Of a DNA stretch of 35,697 nt, positions 7,651 through 16,165 are shown piece after piece. The stretch's first letter is position 1; each line of letters begins with the position of its first letter. The notes below the pieces were generated by a model. That model ran no database searches. It was not told where the DNA came from and was given only the letters and a program-made list of their open reading frames with translations. The DNA is from Eubacteriales bacterium (lineage in GTDB: Bacteria > Bacillota > Clostridia > Peptostreptococcales > Anaerovoracaceae): positions 1-35,697 of the forward strand of contig JAQXNW010000006.1 in the NCBI GenBank assembly GCA_029098205.1, read 5' to 3'. The position numbers and the translations under genes are program-made.

Positions 7651-8985
7651 ATGGATTATCGAAGAATGTACAGAGAAAAGCTCCGCACGCCCGACCAGGC
7701 GGTGCAGGTTGTCAAAAGCGGAGACTGGGTGGATTATTCCACGAATATGGGATTTCCGGTTCTTCTGGATCAGGCTTTGGCCAAGAGAAAAGAAGAGCTT
7801 ACGGATGTTAAGATCCGGGGGAATCTGATCTTCGGGCCGATCCAGACCGTCGAATGCGATCCGGAGCGGGAGCATTTCATTTATAACTCGTGGCACTGCT
7901 CGGCTTATGAGAGAAAACTCGGCGACCGGGGACTTTGCAATTTTATTCCGATGATTTTCCGGAATCTTGTTCCGTATTACCGGGCGTTTCTGACGGTGAA
8001 CGTCGGCATGGTGTCAGTTTGCCCGATGGATGAGCATGGATGGTTTAATCTGTCCGGCGCGTCCGGCGTCGCGAAGGGGATCCTTGAAACTGCGGATGTC
8101 GTTATTGTAGAAGTGAACGAGCGTCTTCCCAAAGTCTGCGGCGGATACGGGCAGGCGATTCATATCAGCGACGTGGACTATATTGTGGAAGGCGACCATG
8201 ATCCGCTTCCGGTCATTCCGGTTTCGGAACCGACGGATGCGGACCGGAAGGTGGCGGAAGAAATCATTAAGCTGATCCCGGACGGCGCGACCCTGCAGTT
8301 CGGAATCGGCGGCATGCCGAATACACTGGGCATGATGCTGGCGGAATCGGATCTTAAGGATCTGGGCATGCATACCGAGCTTGCGTCCGACGCGTATGTG
8401 GCGCTGGATGAGGCGGGAAAGCTTACGAATAAGAAGAAGCGGTTTCTGCCCGGAACCGGTGTGACGGGGATGGCGTTCGGAACCGAGAAGGTCTACCAGT
8501 GGGTGAATGAAAACCCGGGGGTTGCGTTTATGCCGCTGGAGAGGGTGAACTCGCCGGAAATCATCGGGGAAATTGACAACATGATTTCGATCAACAACTG
8601 CATCGCGGTGGATCTCTATGGACAGGTCAGCGCGGAGAGCGTGGGCGCCCGGCAGATCAGCGGAACCGGTGGGCAGCTGGATTACCTGACCGGTGCGGCG
8701 ATGTCCAGGGGGGGCAAAGCCTTTGTCTGCATGACTTCGACCTTTACGGATAAGGAAGGGGTCGTTCATTCCCGGATTCGTCCGACGTTCCAGGGAGATA
8801 TTGTTACGGATCCCCGGAGTCAGGCATATTATCTCGTAACTGAGTACGGGCTTGTAAATCTGGTTGGAAAGACGACCTGGGAACGCGCGGAGATGCTGAT
8901 CTCCATCGCGCATCCGGATTTTCGGGACAGACTGATCAAAGACGCGGAAAAACTGGGGCTTTGGAGGCGGTCGAACAAGCGGTGA
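7651..8985 (+). CDS. Butyryl-CoA:acetate / 4-hydroxybutyrate CoA-transferase family
   Basis: 444-aa class I CoA-transferase of the acetyl-CoA hydrolase/transferase family. The start MDYRRMYREKL and the tail ISIAHPDFRD...LWRRSNK closely resemble the butyryl-CoA:acetate CoA-transferases of gut Lachnospiraceae. The expected catalytic Glu is Glu243 in HTELASDA. The Gly-rich loops GIGGMPNTLG and SGTGGQLDY are both present. The butyrate enzymes I recall read HTEMYVDA at the active site, so the change to HTELASDA may mean a different acyl substrate. ATG 7651 is chosen because homology begins there; the RBS is weak (AGGGAT). A strong terminator follows. Family is secure, substrate is not. Confidence 0.85.
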   Translation: MDYRRMYREKLRTPDQAVQVVKSGDWVDYSTNMGFPVLLDQALAKRKEELTDVKIRGNLIFGPIQTVECDPEREHFIYNSWHCSAYERKLGDRGLCNFIPMIFRNLVPYYRAFLTVNVGMVSVCPMDEHGWFNLSGASGVAKGILETADVVIVEVNERLPKVCGGYGQAIHISDVDYIVEGDHDPLPVIPVSEPTDADRKVAEEIIKLIPDGATLQFGIGGMPNTLGMMLAESDLKDLGMHTELASDAYVALDEAGKLTNKKKRFLPGTGVTGMAFGTEKVYQWVNENPGVAFMPLERVNSPEIIGEIDNMISINNCIAVDLYGQVSAESVGARQISGTGGQLDYLTGAAMSRGGKAFVCMTSTFTDKEGVVHSRIRPTFQGDIVTDPRSQAYYLVTEYGLVNLVGKTTWERAEMLISIAHPDFRDRLIKDAEKLGLWRRSNKR

Positions 8986-9055
8986 AATTCTTGAGAGATC
9001 CCAGGGGGCACTTACTTTGTGAAGCTTATATTCCATTATTCCCATAGCTGAAAAG

Positions 9056-9097
9056 AAATCCCGTATCCACGGAATTTTCTGCGGATACGGGATTTTT
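9056..9097. terminator. Bidirectional terminator between convergent operons
   Basis: A perfect 13-bp stem pairs AAATCCCGTATCC (9056-9068) with GGATACGGGATTT (9083-9095) around a 14-nt loop. A-rich sequence precedes it and T-rich sequence follows, so it can stop transcription both from the CoA-transferase side and from the thioredoxin side. Confidence 0.9.
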
Positions 9098-9168
9098 CTC
9101 GGGTGCTTTACCAATAATTTTTGATGATTTACGTTTTTCGATCGGGCAGAGAGTTACGCCTCTTGCGG

Positions 9169-9486
9169 TTACTGTCCCAACTTCTCCTGGATCGCCTGCT
9201 TCATGATTTCCTTCGGCTGGAATCCGACCAGGCGGCCTGCTTCTTCTCCATTCTTGAGAATCAGCACCGTCGGAACGCTCATAATTCCGTATTTCATCGC
9301 GAGTTCCTGAGAATCGTCGACATCGACGTTATAGAACTTCGCGTCGGTCAGCTCCTCGGAGATGTCCGCGATAACCGGTCCCAGCATCTTGCACGGACCG
9401 CACCATGTCGCGGAGAAATCGATGACGGCTCTTTCGTCTTTCATTGCTTCATTCCGAAATTCTTCAGCGGAAATTTTCTTGATCAT
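9169..9486 (-). CDS. trxA: Thioredoxin
   Basis: 105-aa thioredoxin with the WCGPC redox site near residues 28-32 and the cis-proline segment MSVPTVLI. It reduces disulfides in cytoplasmic proteins and is recycled by the reductase encoded just upstream. The start codon overlaps the reductase stop (ATGA, 9483-9486), so the two proteins are translationally coupled. Length and motifs are canonical. Nothing is unusual in the protein itself; the interest lies in its partner. Confidence 0.95.
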   Translation of the reverse strand: MIKKISAEEFRNEAMKDERAVIDFSATWCGPCKMLGPVIADISEELTDAKFYNVDVDDSQELAMKYGIMSVPTVLILKNGEEAGRLVGFQPKEIMKQAIQEKLGQ

Positions 9487-10379
9487 CTGGAACCTTCCTT
9501 TCTCTTCTGTTCATCCAGATAGGCGGCAGCCGAAAGCGCGGCGACATTTCCTTCTCCGACGGCTTTCGCGTCCTGATAAGGCTGCCCGGTGATATCTCCC
9601 GCCGCGAAGCAGCCTGCAATATTTGTTGCCATATTCCGGCCGGTCACGATGTGCGCGCCGTCCGTTTCGAGCCCGGGCACCAGACGGGAAGGCGCGATGC
9701 TTTCCCGAAGGACAAAGACTCCGTTTGTAACATATTCATTACCCGATTCGGTGCGGAGGCAAACACCTTCCGTAGGATTTGAAGGATTCTGAAGATGGAT
9801 TTCCTTCGGTTTCTCCCGAAGAATCTCGACATTCTCCGGAAGTCCTTCTGGCTCTTCCGGATACTGCGGAAAATAGAATACCTTCGCCGCGACCTCCGCC
9901 AGGAATGCGGCTTCGGCTTCTTCCTTCGGAGCATAGCCGATGACCGCAGAGGTCTTTCCATGATAAAGTGTTGCGTCGCAGGTCGCGCAGTAGCTGACGC
10001 CCCGTCCGAGATTCTCTTCCTCACCGGGAAGGGTCTTTCCCATTACGACGCCGGACGCGAGGATGACGGCGGAAGCTGTGTACATATTTTCGCCGGCCTG
10101 AATGGCAAATTCGCTTCCCATTGCGTAGACGGCGCTTACGCGCTCTTCAGTAACAGGAATTCCGCGTGCGTCAAGATGCGAGAGAAATGTTTTCGCCAGA
10201 TCCTCTCCGGTAATCGAAGGAAGCCCCGGGTAATTTTCGATTAAATGACTCTTCTTTACTTTCTGGCTGATTTCCCGGCTTCCGAAAAGAAGAATCTTCT
10301 TATTTCTGTTTTTCGCGGTGAGCGCCGCAGACACGCCCGCAGGACCGGTGCCGATGATGGCGATATCGTATTTTTCCAT
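9483..10379 (-). CDS. Thioredoxin reductase-like flavoprotein lacking NADPH motifs
   Basis: 298-aa flavoprotein. The FAD-binding IIGTGPAGVSAA (8-19), the redox pair CATC (131-134) and the C-terminal GCFAAGDITG are typical of thioredoxin reductase. The NADPH domain is not: where TrxB has G-G-G-x-S-A this protein reads VIGYAPKEEAEAA (146-158), and the HRRxxxR segment that grips the NADPH phosphate is replaced by FYFPQYPEEPEG. Clostridial ferredoxin-dependent flavin thioredoxin reductases (FFTR) lack these same motifs, so ferredoxin as electron donor is likely. Start ATG 10379 has AAAGGAA ahead of it. The upstream codons in frame carry no homology. It overlaps trxA by 4 bases. Confidence 0.85.
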   Translation of the reverse strand: MEKYDIAIIGTGPAGVSAALTAKNRNKKILLFGSREISQKVKKSHLIENYPGLPSITGEDLAKTFLSHLDARGIPVTEERVSAVYAMGSEFAIQAGENMYTASAVILASGVVMGKTLPGEEENLGRGVSYCATCDATLYHGKTSAVIGYAPKEEAEAAFLAEVAAKVFYFPQYPEEPEGLPENVEILREKPKEIHLQNPSNPTEGVCLRTESGNEYVTNGVFVLRESIAPSRLVPGLETDGAHIVTGRNMATNIAGCFAAGDITGQPYQDAKAVGEGNVAALSAAAYLDEQKRKEGSR

Positions 10380-10405
10380 ATCGGATTCCTTTCCGATGTT
10401 TTTAA

Positions 10406-10444
10406 TAATGAGTAAAAAATTAAATAATAATGTAATGAGTAAAA
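10406..10444. repeat. Direct repeats upstream of the trxB-like gene
   Basis: TAATGAGTAAAA occurs at 10406-10417 and again at 10433-10444, 27 bases apart, in an AT-rich stretch about 27-65 bases upstream of the reductase start. This is the place for an operator controlling the thioredoxin operon. The binding protein is unknown. Confidence 0.5.
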
Positions 10445-10655
10445 TTTTCGGAAGCAAAGCAGGCCGCGGTATCTGCTGTCTGCCTTTCTGCATCCATGTT
10501 AAGTTATTTATTCTCAGTTTTTTTTAAAATGAAACCGCCCGTGTAAAATTTTCGATGATCCTGAGCGCCGATGCCGAAAAAACGCGCACTTTCCTGTATT
10601 CTGTGGTAGAATCAGCATAGTACATAAAAAAATTGAAGTAGAAGGAGAGAGCGGC

Positions 10656-13600
10656 ATGAACAGTAAGCGGTACGATGGCGTATATTATCCGGTTCGTCCG
10701 ATTACGGATTTGAAAGATATCCTGGTACAGAGCACAGAGATGTTCGCGGACCAGACAGCATATTTGACAAAAGACAAGAAAGAAGGACGGTTCGTTCCAA
10801 TTACATATCGGAAGGTCGGAGAGGACTACCGTGCTCTCGGCACGAAGTTTCGGAGCATGGGGCTCCATGGGAAGAAAATCGGCGTGATCGGGGAAACGCG
10901 CTACGAATGGATTCTGACATACTTTGCGGTCGTTGCGGGCGCGTCGGTGATCGTGCCTTTGGACAAAAATCTTCCGCAGGGCGAACTTCTCGGGCTGATC
11001 GAACGCTCCGAGATGTCCGCACTCGTATTTTCGGATAAATGCCGTAAGAACGTGGAGCCTTTGACGGAAGAGGCCGGGAAAGAAGGAAAGATTCAATATT
11101 TCATCTCGATGGATCAGGAAGAGGAGCAGGACGGCGTCCTGTCTTTCTGGGGCCTTGTGGAGGATGGAAGAGATCTTCTGGAAACGGGCGAAACCGAGTA
11201 TCTGGATCAGGTTGTCGACCCGGATCAGATGTCGACGCTTTTGTTTACGTCCGGGACGACCGGCATGGCGAAGGGCGTTATGATTTCGCACCGGAATATC
11301 GCGTCGAATGTGTATGAGATGTCGAAATTCTTCCATATTCCGGAGCCGGGCATCGTATATTCGGTTCTTCCGATTCATCATGTGTATGAGATGACCTGCG
11401 ATATCTGGACGACGTTCTATCAGGGAAAGACCCTCGCGAACTGCGAAGGTCTGAAATATATTCTGAAAGACATGCAGGAGGTGCATCCGAATGTCATGCT
11501 GGGCGTTCCTCTGATTTTCGAGAAGATGTATAAGGGAATGCTGAAACAGGCGAAACGCCGCGGAGAGGATGAAAAGCTTCTTCGGGCGATCGATCTTTCC
11601 AAGAGACTGAAGCTGTACCGGAATTCCTTCGCGGTGAAGCGGATGTTCCGCGCGATTCACAGCTCCTTCGGCGGCGATATCAAGGCCTTTGTCGTCGGTG
11701 GCGCGGCGGCGGATCCTAAGATCATCGAGGATTTTGAAGCGATGGGATTTCCGATGGTGCAGGGATACGGCATGACGGAAAACTCGCCGATCGTCGCTTT
11801 GAACCCGGACCGCTACCGGAAGGCGGACGCGGTCGGGCAGCCGCTACCGGGAACGAAAATCCGCGTGATCAATCAGGACGAGGATGGAATCGGCGAATTG
11901 ATCGTTAAGGGTCCTTCCGTGATGATGGGATACTATCAGAATGAGGAAGCTACGAAGGAAGCCCTGCAGAACGGCTGGCTTCATACGGGGGATCTGGGAT
12001 ATGAGGATGCGGACGGCTTCTTCCATCTTACGGGACGCAGCAAGACCGTCATTGTTACGAAGGGCGGAAAAAACATCTTCCCGGAGGAAGTGGAAGATAC
12101 GATCCTGAAAAACGACTTGGTGAAGGAAGTTCTGGTACATGGAGTTCCGGACGAACGCGTCGGAAATGTGATCGTCACAGCGGATATTTTCCCGGATTAC
12201 AGTCTTCTTAAGGAACAGCAGGGGGAGATGACAGACAGTGAAGTCTACCATTTCTACCGGAAGCTGATCGATGACGTAAATGAAACGATGCCGCCGTACA
12301 AGCAGGTGAAGCGGATCAACATTCGGAAGACGGAGTTCACCAAGACGACGACCGGAAAAATCAAACGGTATGGAAACCGTCTCTCTGCGGGTGAGATCGC
12401 GTCGGTGGACGAAGGCAAGGGCGAGTATTACGCCGTGAATAAGATCGAGGAAGGAAGAATCCGTGATCTCGTAGAACAGATCAAACAGTCGGATGATCCG
12501 ATTGTGTTGCACCGCGACCTGGAACCTGTTTCGACGGTGAAGGGAATTCTGAAAAGAGCGCTTGAGAAGTATCCGACGCGGATCGCGTTCGCGCAGCGGT
12601 TCGATGAGAGCGGCGATTCCGCGGAGCTCAGCTATGAGCAGGCGATCGCGGATATCGAAGGGCTGGGCACGGCGCTGATCAACCGCGGACTTTCCGGAAA
12701 ACGGATCGCGATTCTTGGGAATAATACGTATTCAGAGGAAATTTCGTTCCTTTCGATTTCGGCAGGCGTCGGATCGGTGGTTCCGATTGACCGGCAGCTG
12801 GATCCGGAGGAAATCCGCCGGCAGATGCGGAAGGTGGACTGCAGCGCGGTGATCTACGATGAGCGGTGCGGGGACCTCATGGATGAGGTTTTGAGCAGCG
12901 AAGAAATGAGCGGAGTGAAGCGCATCGTGTCCGGATCCATCGATGAATCTTTGTTCCGGGAAGAGGAAAGTAAAGAACTCGGCATGAAGGGCGTCTGGTC
13001 CTGGCAGGCTCTGGTAGAGGAAGGAAAGAGGCAGATCGGTCAGGGAGACCGGCAGTACCTGGACGCGAATGTAACCGGCAAAGATGAGGCGGCTGTTTTT
13101 TTCACATCCGGTGTTACGGGCCCTGCGAAGGCGGTCGGACTCACGCATATGAACCTGATGGCGGATCTTATTTCCACGGCGTCGGTTCTGGATATACGGG
13201 AGGATGACACGGTATATTCCGTCATCCCGCCGAACAATATTTATCAGTGCGCGCTGGGCATTCTGATGCCGATGTACAAGGGGGCCAGGATCGCGAACTT
13301 CGAGAGCGTTCTTTCGCTGGAAGAGGATCTTGGAAACTCGCAGCCGACGGTGCTTCTTGCGGAACCGGTTATGATGCAGGAAATTTATGTCCGCATCGAG
13401 GATGAGATCAAGGAGAGCACGCGTCCGGGAAGGCTGGATAACATCCGGCAGCTCCGGAAGATCGCTTCCCGCTTTAACAGCGTAAATCCGCTCCGTGTCT
13501 ATAACAGGACCGCGGAGAAGAAGTTGGGCGGGAAAATGCGTCTCATGATTTCCGGCGGCGGAAAGATCGATCCGGAGGTACTGGATTTCTTTAATGATCT

Positions 13601-13934
13601 TGGAATTACGGCGATTCAGGGATACGGAATGACGGAGTGCGGCGCGGTCGCGGCGATGAATCCGGACGATTCCAAGCTTTCAAATTCCGGATCCTGCGGA
13701 CATATTCTTCCTGGAATCCGGATCCGGATCGCGTCTTCGGAGAAAGGACGCTCCGGCGAGATCTGCATAAAAGGCCGGAATGTCATGAATGGATATATCG
13801 GGGATGAAGAGAAGACAAACGAGGTTCTTCAGAACGAGTGGTTCCATACCGGAGACATCGGATACCTGGACGATAACGGATTCCTATATATTGAAGGACG
13901 GCTGGCGGATTCGGATTCAAGCGAGGAAGAGTAA
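10656..13934 (+). CDS. Tandem AMP-binding (acyl-CoA ligase) protein, second copy truncated
   Basis: 1092-aa protein made of two ANL-superfamily adenylating domains. Copy 1 (about 1-580) is a complete long-chain acyl-CoA synthetase: phosphate loop TSGTTGMAK (198-206), GYGMTENSP, HTGDLGYED, and C-terminal TTTGKIKRYG with catalytic Lys568. Copy 2 (about 620-1092) has a changed loop TSGVTGPAK (817-825), GYGMTECGA and HTGDIGYLDD. It stops at EGRLADSDSSEEE, right at the hinge, so the C-terminal subdomain with its lysine is absent. Copy 2 may bind or adenylate but should not complete thioesterification alone. RBS AAGGAGAG supports the start. A racemase gene follows after 15 bases. The substrate is unknown. 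Confidence 0.85.
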   Translation: MNSKRYDGVYYPVRPITDLKDILVQSTEMFADQTAYLTKDKKEGRFVPITYRKVGEDYRALGTKFRSMGLHGKKIGVIGETRYEWILTYFAVVAGASVIVPLDKNLPQGELLGLIERSEMSALVFSDKCRKNVEPLTEEAGKEGKIQYFISMDQEEEQDGVLSFWGLVEDGRDLLETGETEYLDQVVDPDQMSTLLFTSGTTGMAKGVMISHRNIASNVYEMSKFFHIPEPGIVYSVLPIHHVYEMTCDIWTTFYQGKTLANCEGLKYILKDMQEVHPNVMLGVPLIFEKMYKGMLKQAKRRGEDEKLLRAIDLSKRLKLYRNSFAVKRMFRAIHSSFGGDIKAFVVGGAAADPKIIEDFEAMGFPMVQGYGMTENSPIVALNPDRYRKADAVGQPLPGTKIRVINQDEDGIGELIVKGPSVMMGYYQNEEATKEALQNGWLHTGDLGYEDADGFFHLTGRSKTVIVTKGGKNIFPEEVEDTILKNDLVKEVLVHGVPDERVGNVIVTADIFPDYSLLKEQQGEMTDSEVYHFYRKLIDDVNETMPPYKQVKRINIRKTEFTKTTTGKIKRYGNRLSAGEIASVDEGKGEYYAVNKIEEGRIRDLVEQIKQSDDPIVLHRDLEPVSTVKGILKRALEKYPTRIAFAQRFDESGDSAELSYEQAIADIEGLGTALINRGLSGKRIAILGNNTYSEEISFLSISAGVGSVVPIDRQLDPEEIRRQMRKVDCSAVIYDERCGDLMDEVLSSEEMSGVKRIVSGSIDESLFREEESKELGMKGVWSWQALVEEGKRQIGQGDRQYLDANVTGKDEAAVFFTSGVTGPAKAVGLTHMNLMADLISTASVLDIREDDTVYSVIPPNNIYQCALGILMPMYKGARIANFESVLSLEEDLGNSQPTVLLAEPVMMQEIYVRIEDEIKESTRPGRLDNIRQLRKIASRFNSVNPLRVYNRTAEKKLGGKMRLMISGGGKIDPEVLDFFNDLGITAIQGYGMTECGAVAAMNPDDSKLSNSGSCGHILPGIRIRIASSEKGRSGEICIKGRNVMNGYIGDEEKTNEVLQNEWFHTGDIGYLDDNGFLYIEGRLADSDSSEEE

Positions 13935-13949
13935 CAGGCAGGAGAAGGA

Positions 13950-15053
13950 ATGAACAGGATGCGATATCCCCGTCTTACCATGAATCTGGATAAGCTCCGG
14001 GAGAATGCGGCATACGTTGCGGACCAGTGCGAAGCATGCGGAATTGAAGTGACCGGTGTTGTCAAAGGCTTTTTCGGCGTCCCCGAAATATCCCGGGAGT
14101 TTCTCAATGCCGGAATCAAGACGCTGGCTTCTTCCCGCGTGCGGCAGCTGGCACGTCTTCGGGAATCCGGGATCGATGCCCGGCTGCTTCTGATCCGAAT
14201 CCCGATGATGCGGGAAATTCCGGATGTGATCCGGTATGCGGACGGATCCTTAAACAGCGAGGTTTCTGTGCTTCGCGCGCTCGATGAAGAGGCCGGACGG
14301 CAGGGAAAAATCCATGATGTAATCCTGATGGATGATATCGGAGATCTCCGGGAAGGCTTCTGGGAGCGAAAAGACTTGATCGAATGCGCGCTCGCTGTAG
14401 AGAAGGAGATGCCGAATCTTTATCTGAAAGGGATCGGAACGAACGTAGGATGTTACGGATCTCTGGTTCCGACAAAAGAAAAGCTGCAGGAACTGGTGGA
14501 TGACCACCGGGCGGTCGAAGAAGCGGTCGGCCGGACACTGGACATCTGCTCGGGCGGAGCGACGTCCAGTCTGATGAGGGTCTTTGACGGAGACATGCCG
14601 GAGGGGATTAATCACCTCCGGATCGGAGAGGGAATCATCGTCGCGAGGGATCTTGACAAGCTGTTCGGATATGATCTTTCCAAAATGCACGAAGATATAT
14701 TCCGTCTGGAGGCAGAGATTGTTGAAGTAAAGGACAAGCCCACCTATCCGGTGGGCACGCTCGGGGTTGACGCGTTCGGGCATAGACCGGTTTACGAGGA
14801 CCGCGGCATCCGGAGACGCGCGATTGCGGCGCTTGGAAAGGCAGATTTTGGAAGCAGTCCGGAGGAAATTTTCCCGCTGGATTCGGGCGTGACCGTGATC
14901 GGCGCGTCCAGCGATCATACGCTTCTGGATGTGGAAGATGCGGATCGGGATTTTCACCCGGGCGATATTGTGTCTTTCGCGATTGATTACGCGTCGATGC
15001 TTTATCTTACGAATACGCCGGAAGTTTCGTTTGAGCTGGTTCATAGCAGCTGA
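13950..15053 (+). CDS. Ornithine/alanine racemase-family PLP enzyme
   Basis: 367-aa fold-type III PLP enzyme of the alanine racemase N-terminal-domain family. It is closest in pattern to ornithine racemase (Orr) and YhfX-like proteins rather than to cell-wall Alr. Lys39 in TGVVKGFFG is the expected PLP lysine. ICSGGATSSL and HLRIGEGI match the phosphate-binding and Arg-containing loops of the Orr group. The C-terminal part (GVTVIGASSDHTLLDV, HPGDIVSF) is that group's beta domain. It begins 15 bases after the tandem ligase, with AGGAGAAGG as RBS, so the two are an operon. A true alanine racemase lies at 26187, so this enzyme probably acts on another amino acid. Orr activity is inference. Confidence 0.75.
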   Translation: MNRMRYPRLTMNLDKLRENAAYVADQCEACGIEVTGVVKGFFGVPEISREFLNAGIKTLASSRVRQLARLRESGIDARLLLIRIPMMREIPDVIRYADGSLNSEVSVLRALDEEAGRQGKIHDVILMDDIGDLREGFWERKDLIECALAVEKEMPNLYLKGIGTNVGCYGSLVPTKEKLQELVDDHRAVEEAVGRTLDICSGGATSSLMRVFDGDMPEGINHLRIGEGIIVARDLDKLFGYDLSKMHEDIFRLEAEIVEVKDKPTYPVGTLGVDAFGHRPVYEDRGIRRRAIAALGKADFGSSPEEIFPLDSGVTVIGASSDHTLLDVEDADRDFHPGDIVSFAIDYASMLYLTNTPEVSFELVHSS

Positions 15054-15060
15054 AAAAATG

Positions 15061-15094
15061 GCCGCATGGAGTAAAGAAGCTCCATGCGGCTTTT
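15061..15094 (+). terminator. Terminator after the ligase-racemase operon
   Basis: GCCGCATGGAG (15061-15071) pairs perfectly with CTCCATGCGGC (15080-15090) around an 8-nt loop. TTTT follows, and a second T-run comes a few bases later. Confidence 0.88.
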
Positions 15095-15110
15095 GGCTTT
15101 TAAATTCGTA

Positions 15111-15558
15111 TCAGTAAATTACATCAACTGCGGCATCTTTTTCTATTTCCAAAAAGATTTATAGGTTTTCAGGAAACGGATCGTCGATGAGCCTGGTCCA
15201 GTGAAAATCATTCTTCTCCAGTAAATAAAGCTGAAGGAGGGAGGACGCGATGCCCATATACAGTCCAACAGAGGTGCCGGGCGCGATTCACACGAATATG
15301 TCCGGAAATAAGCCGAACGACAGTCTGTTCGGGTTACGGACGGAGGGATGACCTGCAATTAGAGAACGCGCCGCGGTTTAATTCCTTGTATTTCTTTCCC
15401 GGTCCTCTTTATCTTTATTGTCTTACAGCGCCGGAAACTGTGCTAATATAGAGCTGTGCGGACATTTCTGGCTGCGCGGATATGACAAGCTGTGAGGATA
15501 TCGCTGAGATCTGAGATAATAGAAATCATAATAAAATGGCAGCAGAAATGAGGCGTCC
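15111..15558. other. 448-bp intergenic region with only a doubtful small ORF
   Basis: Between the terminator and the hydrolase I see only the 33-codon plus-strand ORF listed separately. The T-rich stretch 15360-15425 and the sequence to 15558 hold AT-rich -10-like words (TAATAT near 15444, TAATAG near 15515) but no convincing -35 partner. No structured RNA was recognised. Confidence 0.4.
15250..15351 (+). CDS. Possible 33-aa small protein
   Basis: An ATG with an excellent ribosome binding site (AAGGAGG at 15234-15240, 9-nt spacing) opens a 33-codon frame starting MPIYSPTEVPGAIH. The product would be soluble and lacks any motif I know. The RBS is the only real support. The opposite strand of the same stretch also reads like protein (GLYMGIASSLLQLYLLEKND) but has no start signal, so the region may instead be a gene scrap. 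Confidence 0.3.
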   Translation: MPIYSPTEVPGAIHTNMSGNKPNDSLFGLRTEG

Positions 15559-16077
15559 ATGAAATACTTGATTATTGTAGATGTGCAGAATGACTTTGTC
15601 GACGGTGCTCTGGGAACGGCGGAGGCGCAGGCAATGCTTCCTGAGCTCCTGAAGAAGGCGGAGAATTTTCAGGGAACCATTATCCTGACGAAAGACACGC
15701 ACACAGAGGATTATCTGAATACGCAGGAAGGGCGCCTGCTTCCGGTTCCTCACTGCATCCGGGGAATGGAAGGATGGGAATTCCCGGAGCCGGTCGCAAA
15801 GCTGGCGGCGACGCGGAATGCCCGCGTTTATGAAAAACCGTGTTTCGGAAGCATGGAGCTCGCAAGGGATCTTGCGGAGGCAGGAGATGCGGAATCGGTG
15901 GAACTTGTCGGACTCTGCACGGATATCTGCGTTATTTCGAACGCGCTTCTGATAAAAGCGGCGCTTCCGGAGGTTCCTGTGTCGGCAGATGCAAGGTGCT
16001 GCGCGGGTGTTACGCCGGAGAAGCATAAGGCGGCGCTTGAGGTGATGCGGAGCTGTCAGGTTCTGGTTGAAGGATGA
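15559..16077 (+). CDS. Isochorismatase-family hydrolase, nicotinamidase-like
   Basis: 172-aa cysteine hydrolase. The triad fits nicotinamidase: Asp8 in IIVDVQNDF, Lys93 in YEKPCFG and Cys124 in GLCTDICV, with the cis-peptide in that loop. The metal-site pattern DTH...PHC follows (LTKDTHTEDY, then VPHCIRGMEGW). Nicotinamidase converts nicotinamide to nicotinate for NAD salvage. Length is slightly below the usual 180-215 residues. The RBS is GAGG 6 bases before ATG 15559. The gene stands alone, with no NAD biosynthetic genes beside it. Activity on another amide is possible. Confidence 0.8.
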   Translation: MKYLIIVDVQNDFVDGALGTAEAQAMLPELLKKAENFQGTIILTKDTHTEDYLNTQEGRLLPVPHCIRGMEGWEFPEPVAKLAATRNARVYEKPCFGSMELARDLAEAGDAESVELVGLCTDICVISNALLIKAALPEVPVSADARCCAGVTPEKHKAALEVMRSCQVLVEG

Positions 16078-16165
16078 GGCCGGAAGGAGTCCGGGCCGCG
16101 GCGGAAAAGCGGCGGGCTTTGTCAGGGCAGACCCCAGGCCCTTACGTAAAGAGAAGGAGACGGTG

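Noticed and set aside
8014..9114. 366-codon minus-strand frame opposite the CoA-transferase
   Set aside because: Antisense shadow of a clear family gene, crossing a strong terminator, with no RBS or recognisable motif.
10524..11660. 378-codon minus-strand frame opposite the tandem ligase
   Set aside because: Overlaps the ligase N-terminal domain antisense; composition is Arg/His-rich and without domains.
15143..15257. Protein-like minus-strand reading (GLYMGIASSLLQLYLLEKND...)
   Set aside because: It looks amino-acid plausible but has an upstream in-frame stop, no RBS and only about 40 codons; it may be a relic but cannot be supported.
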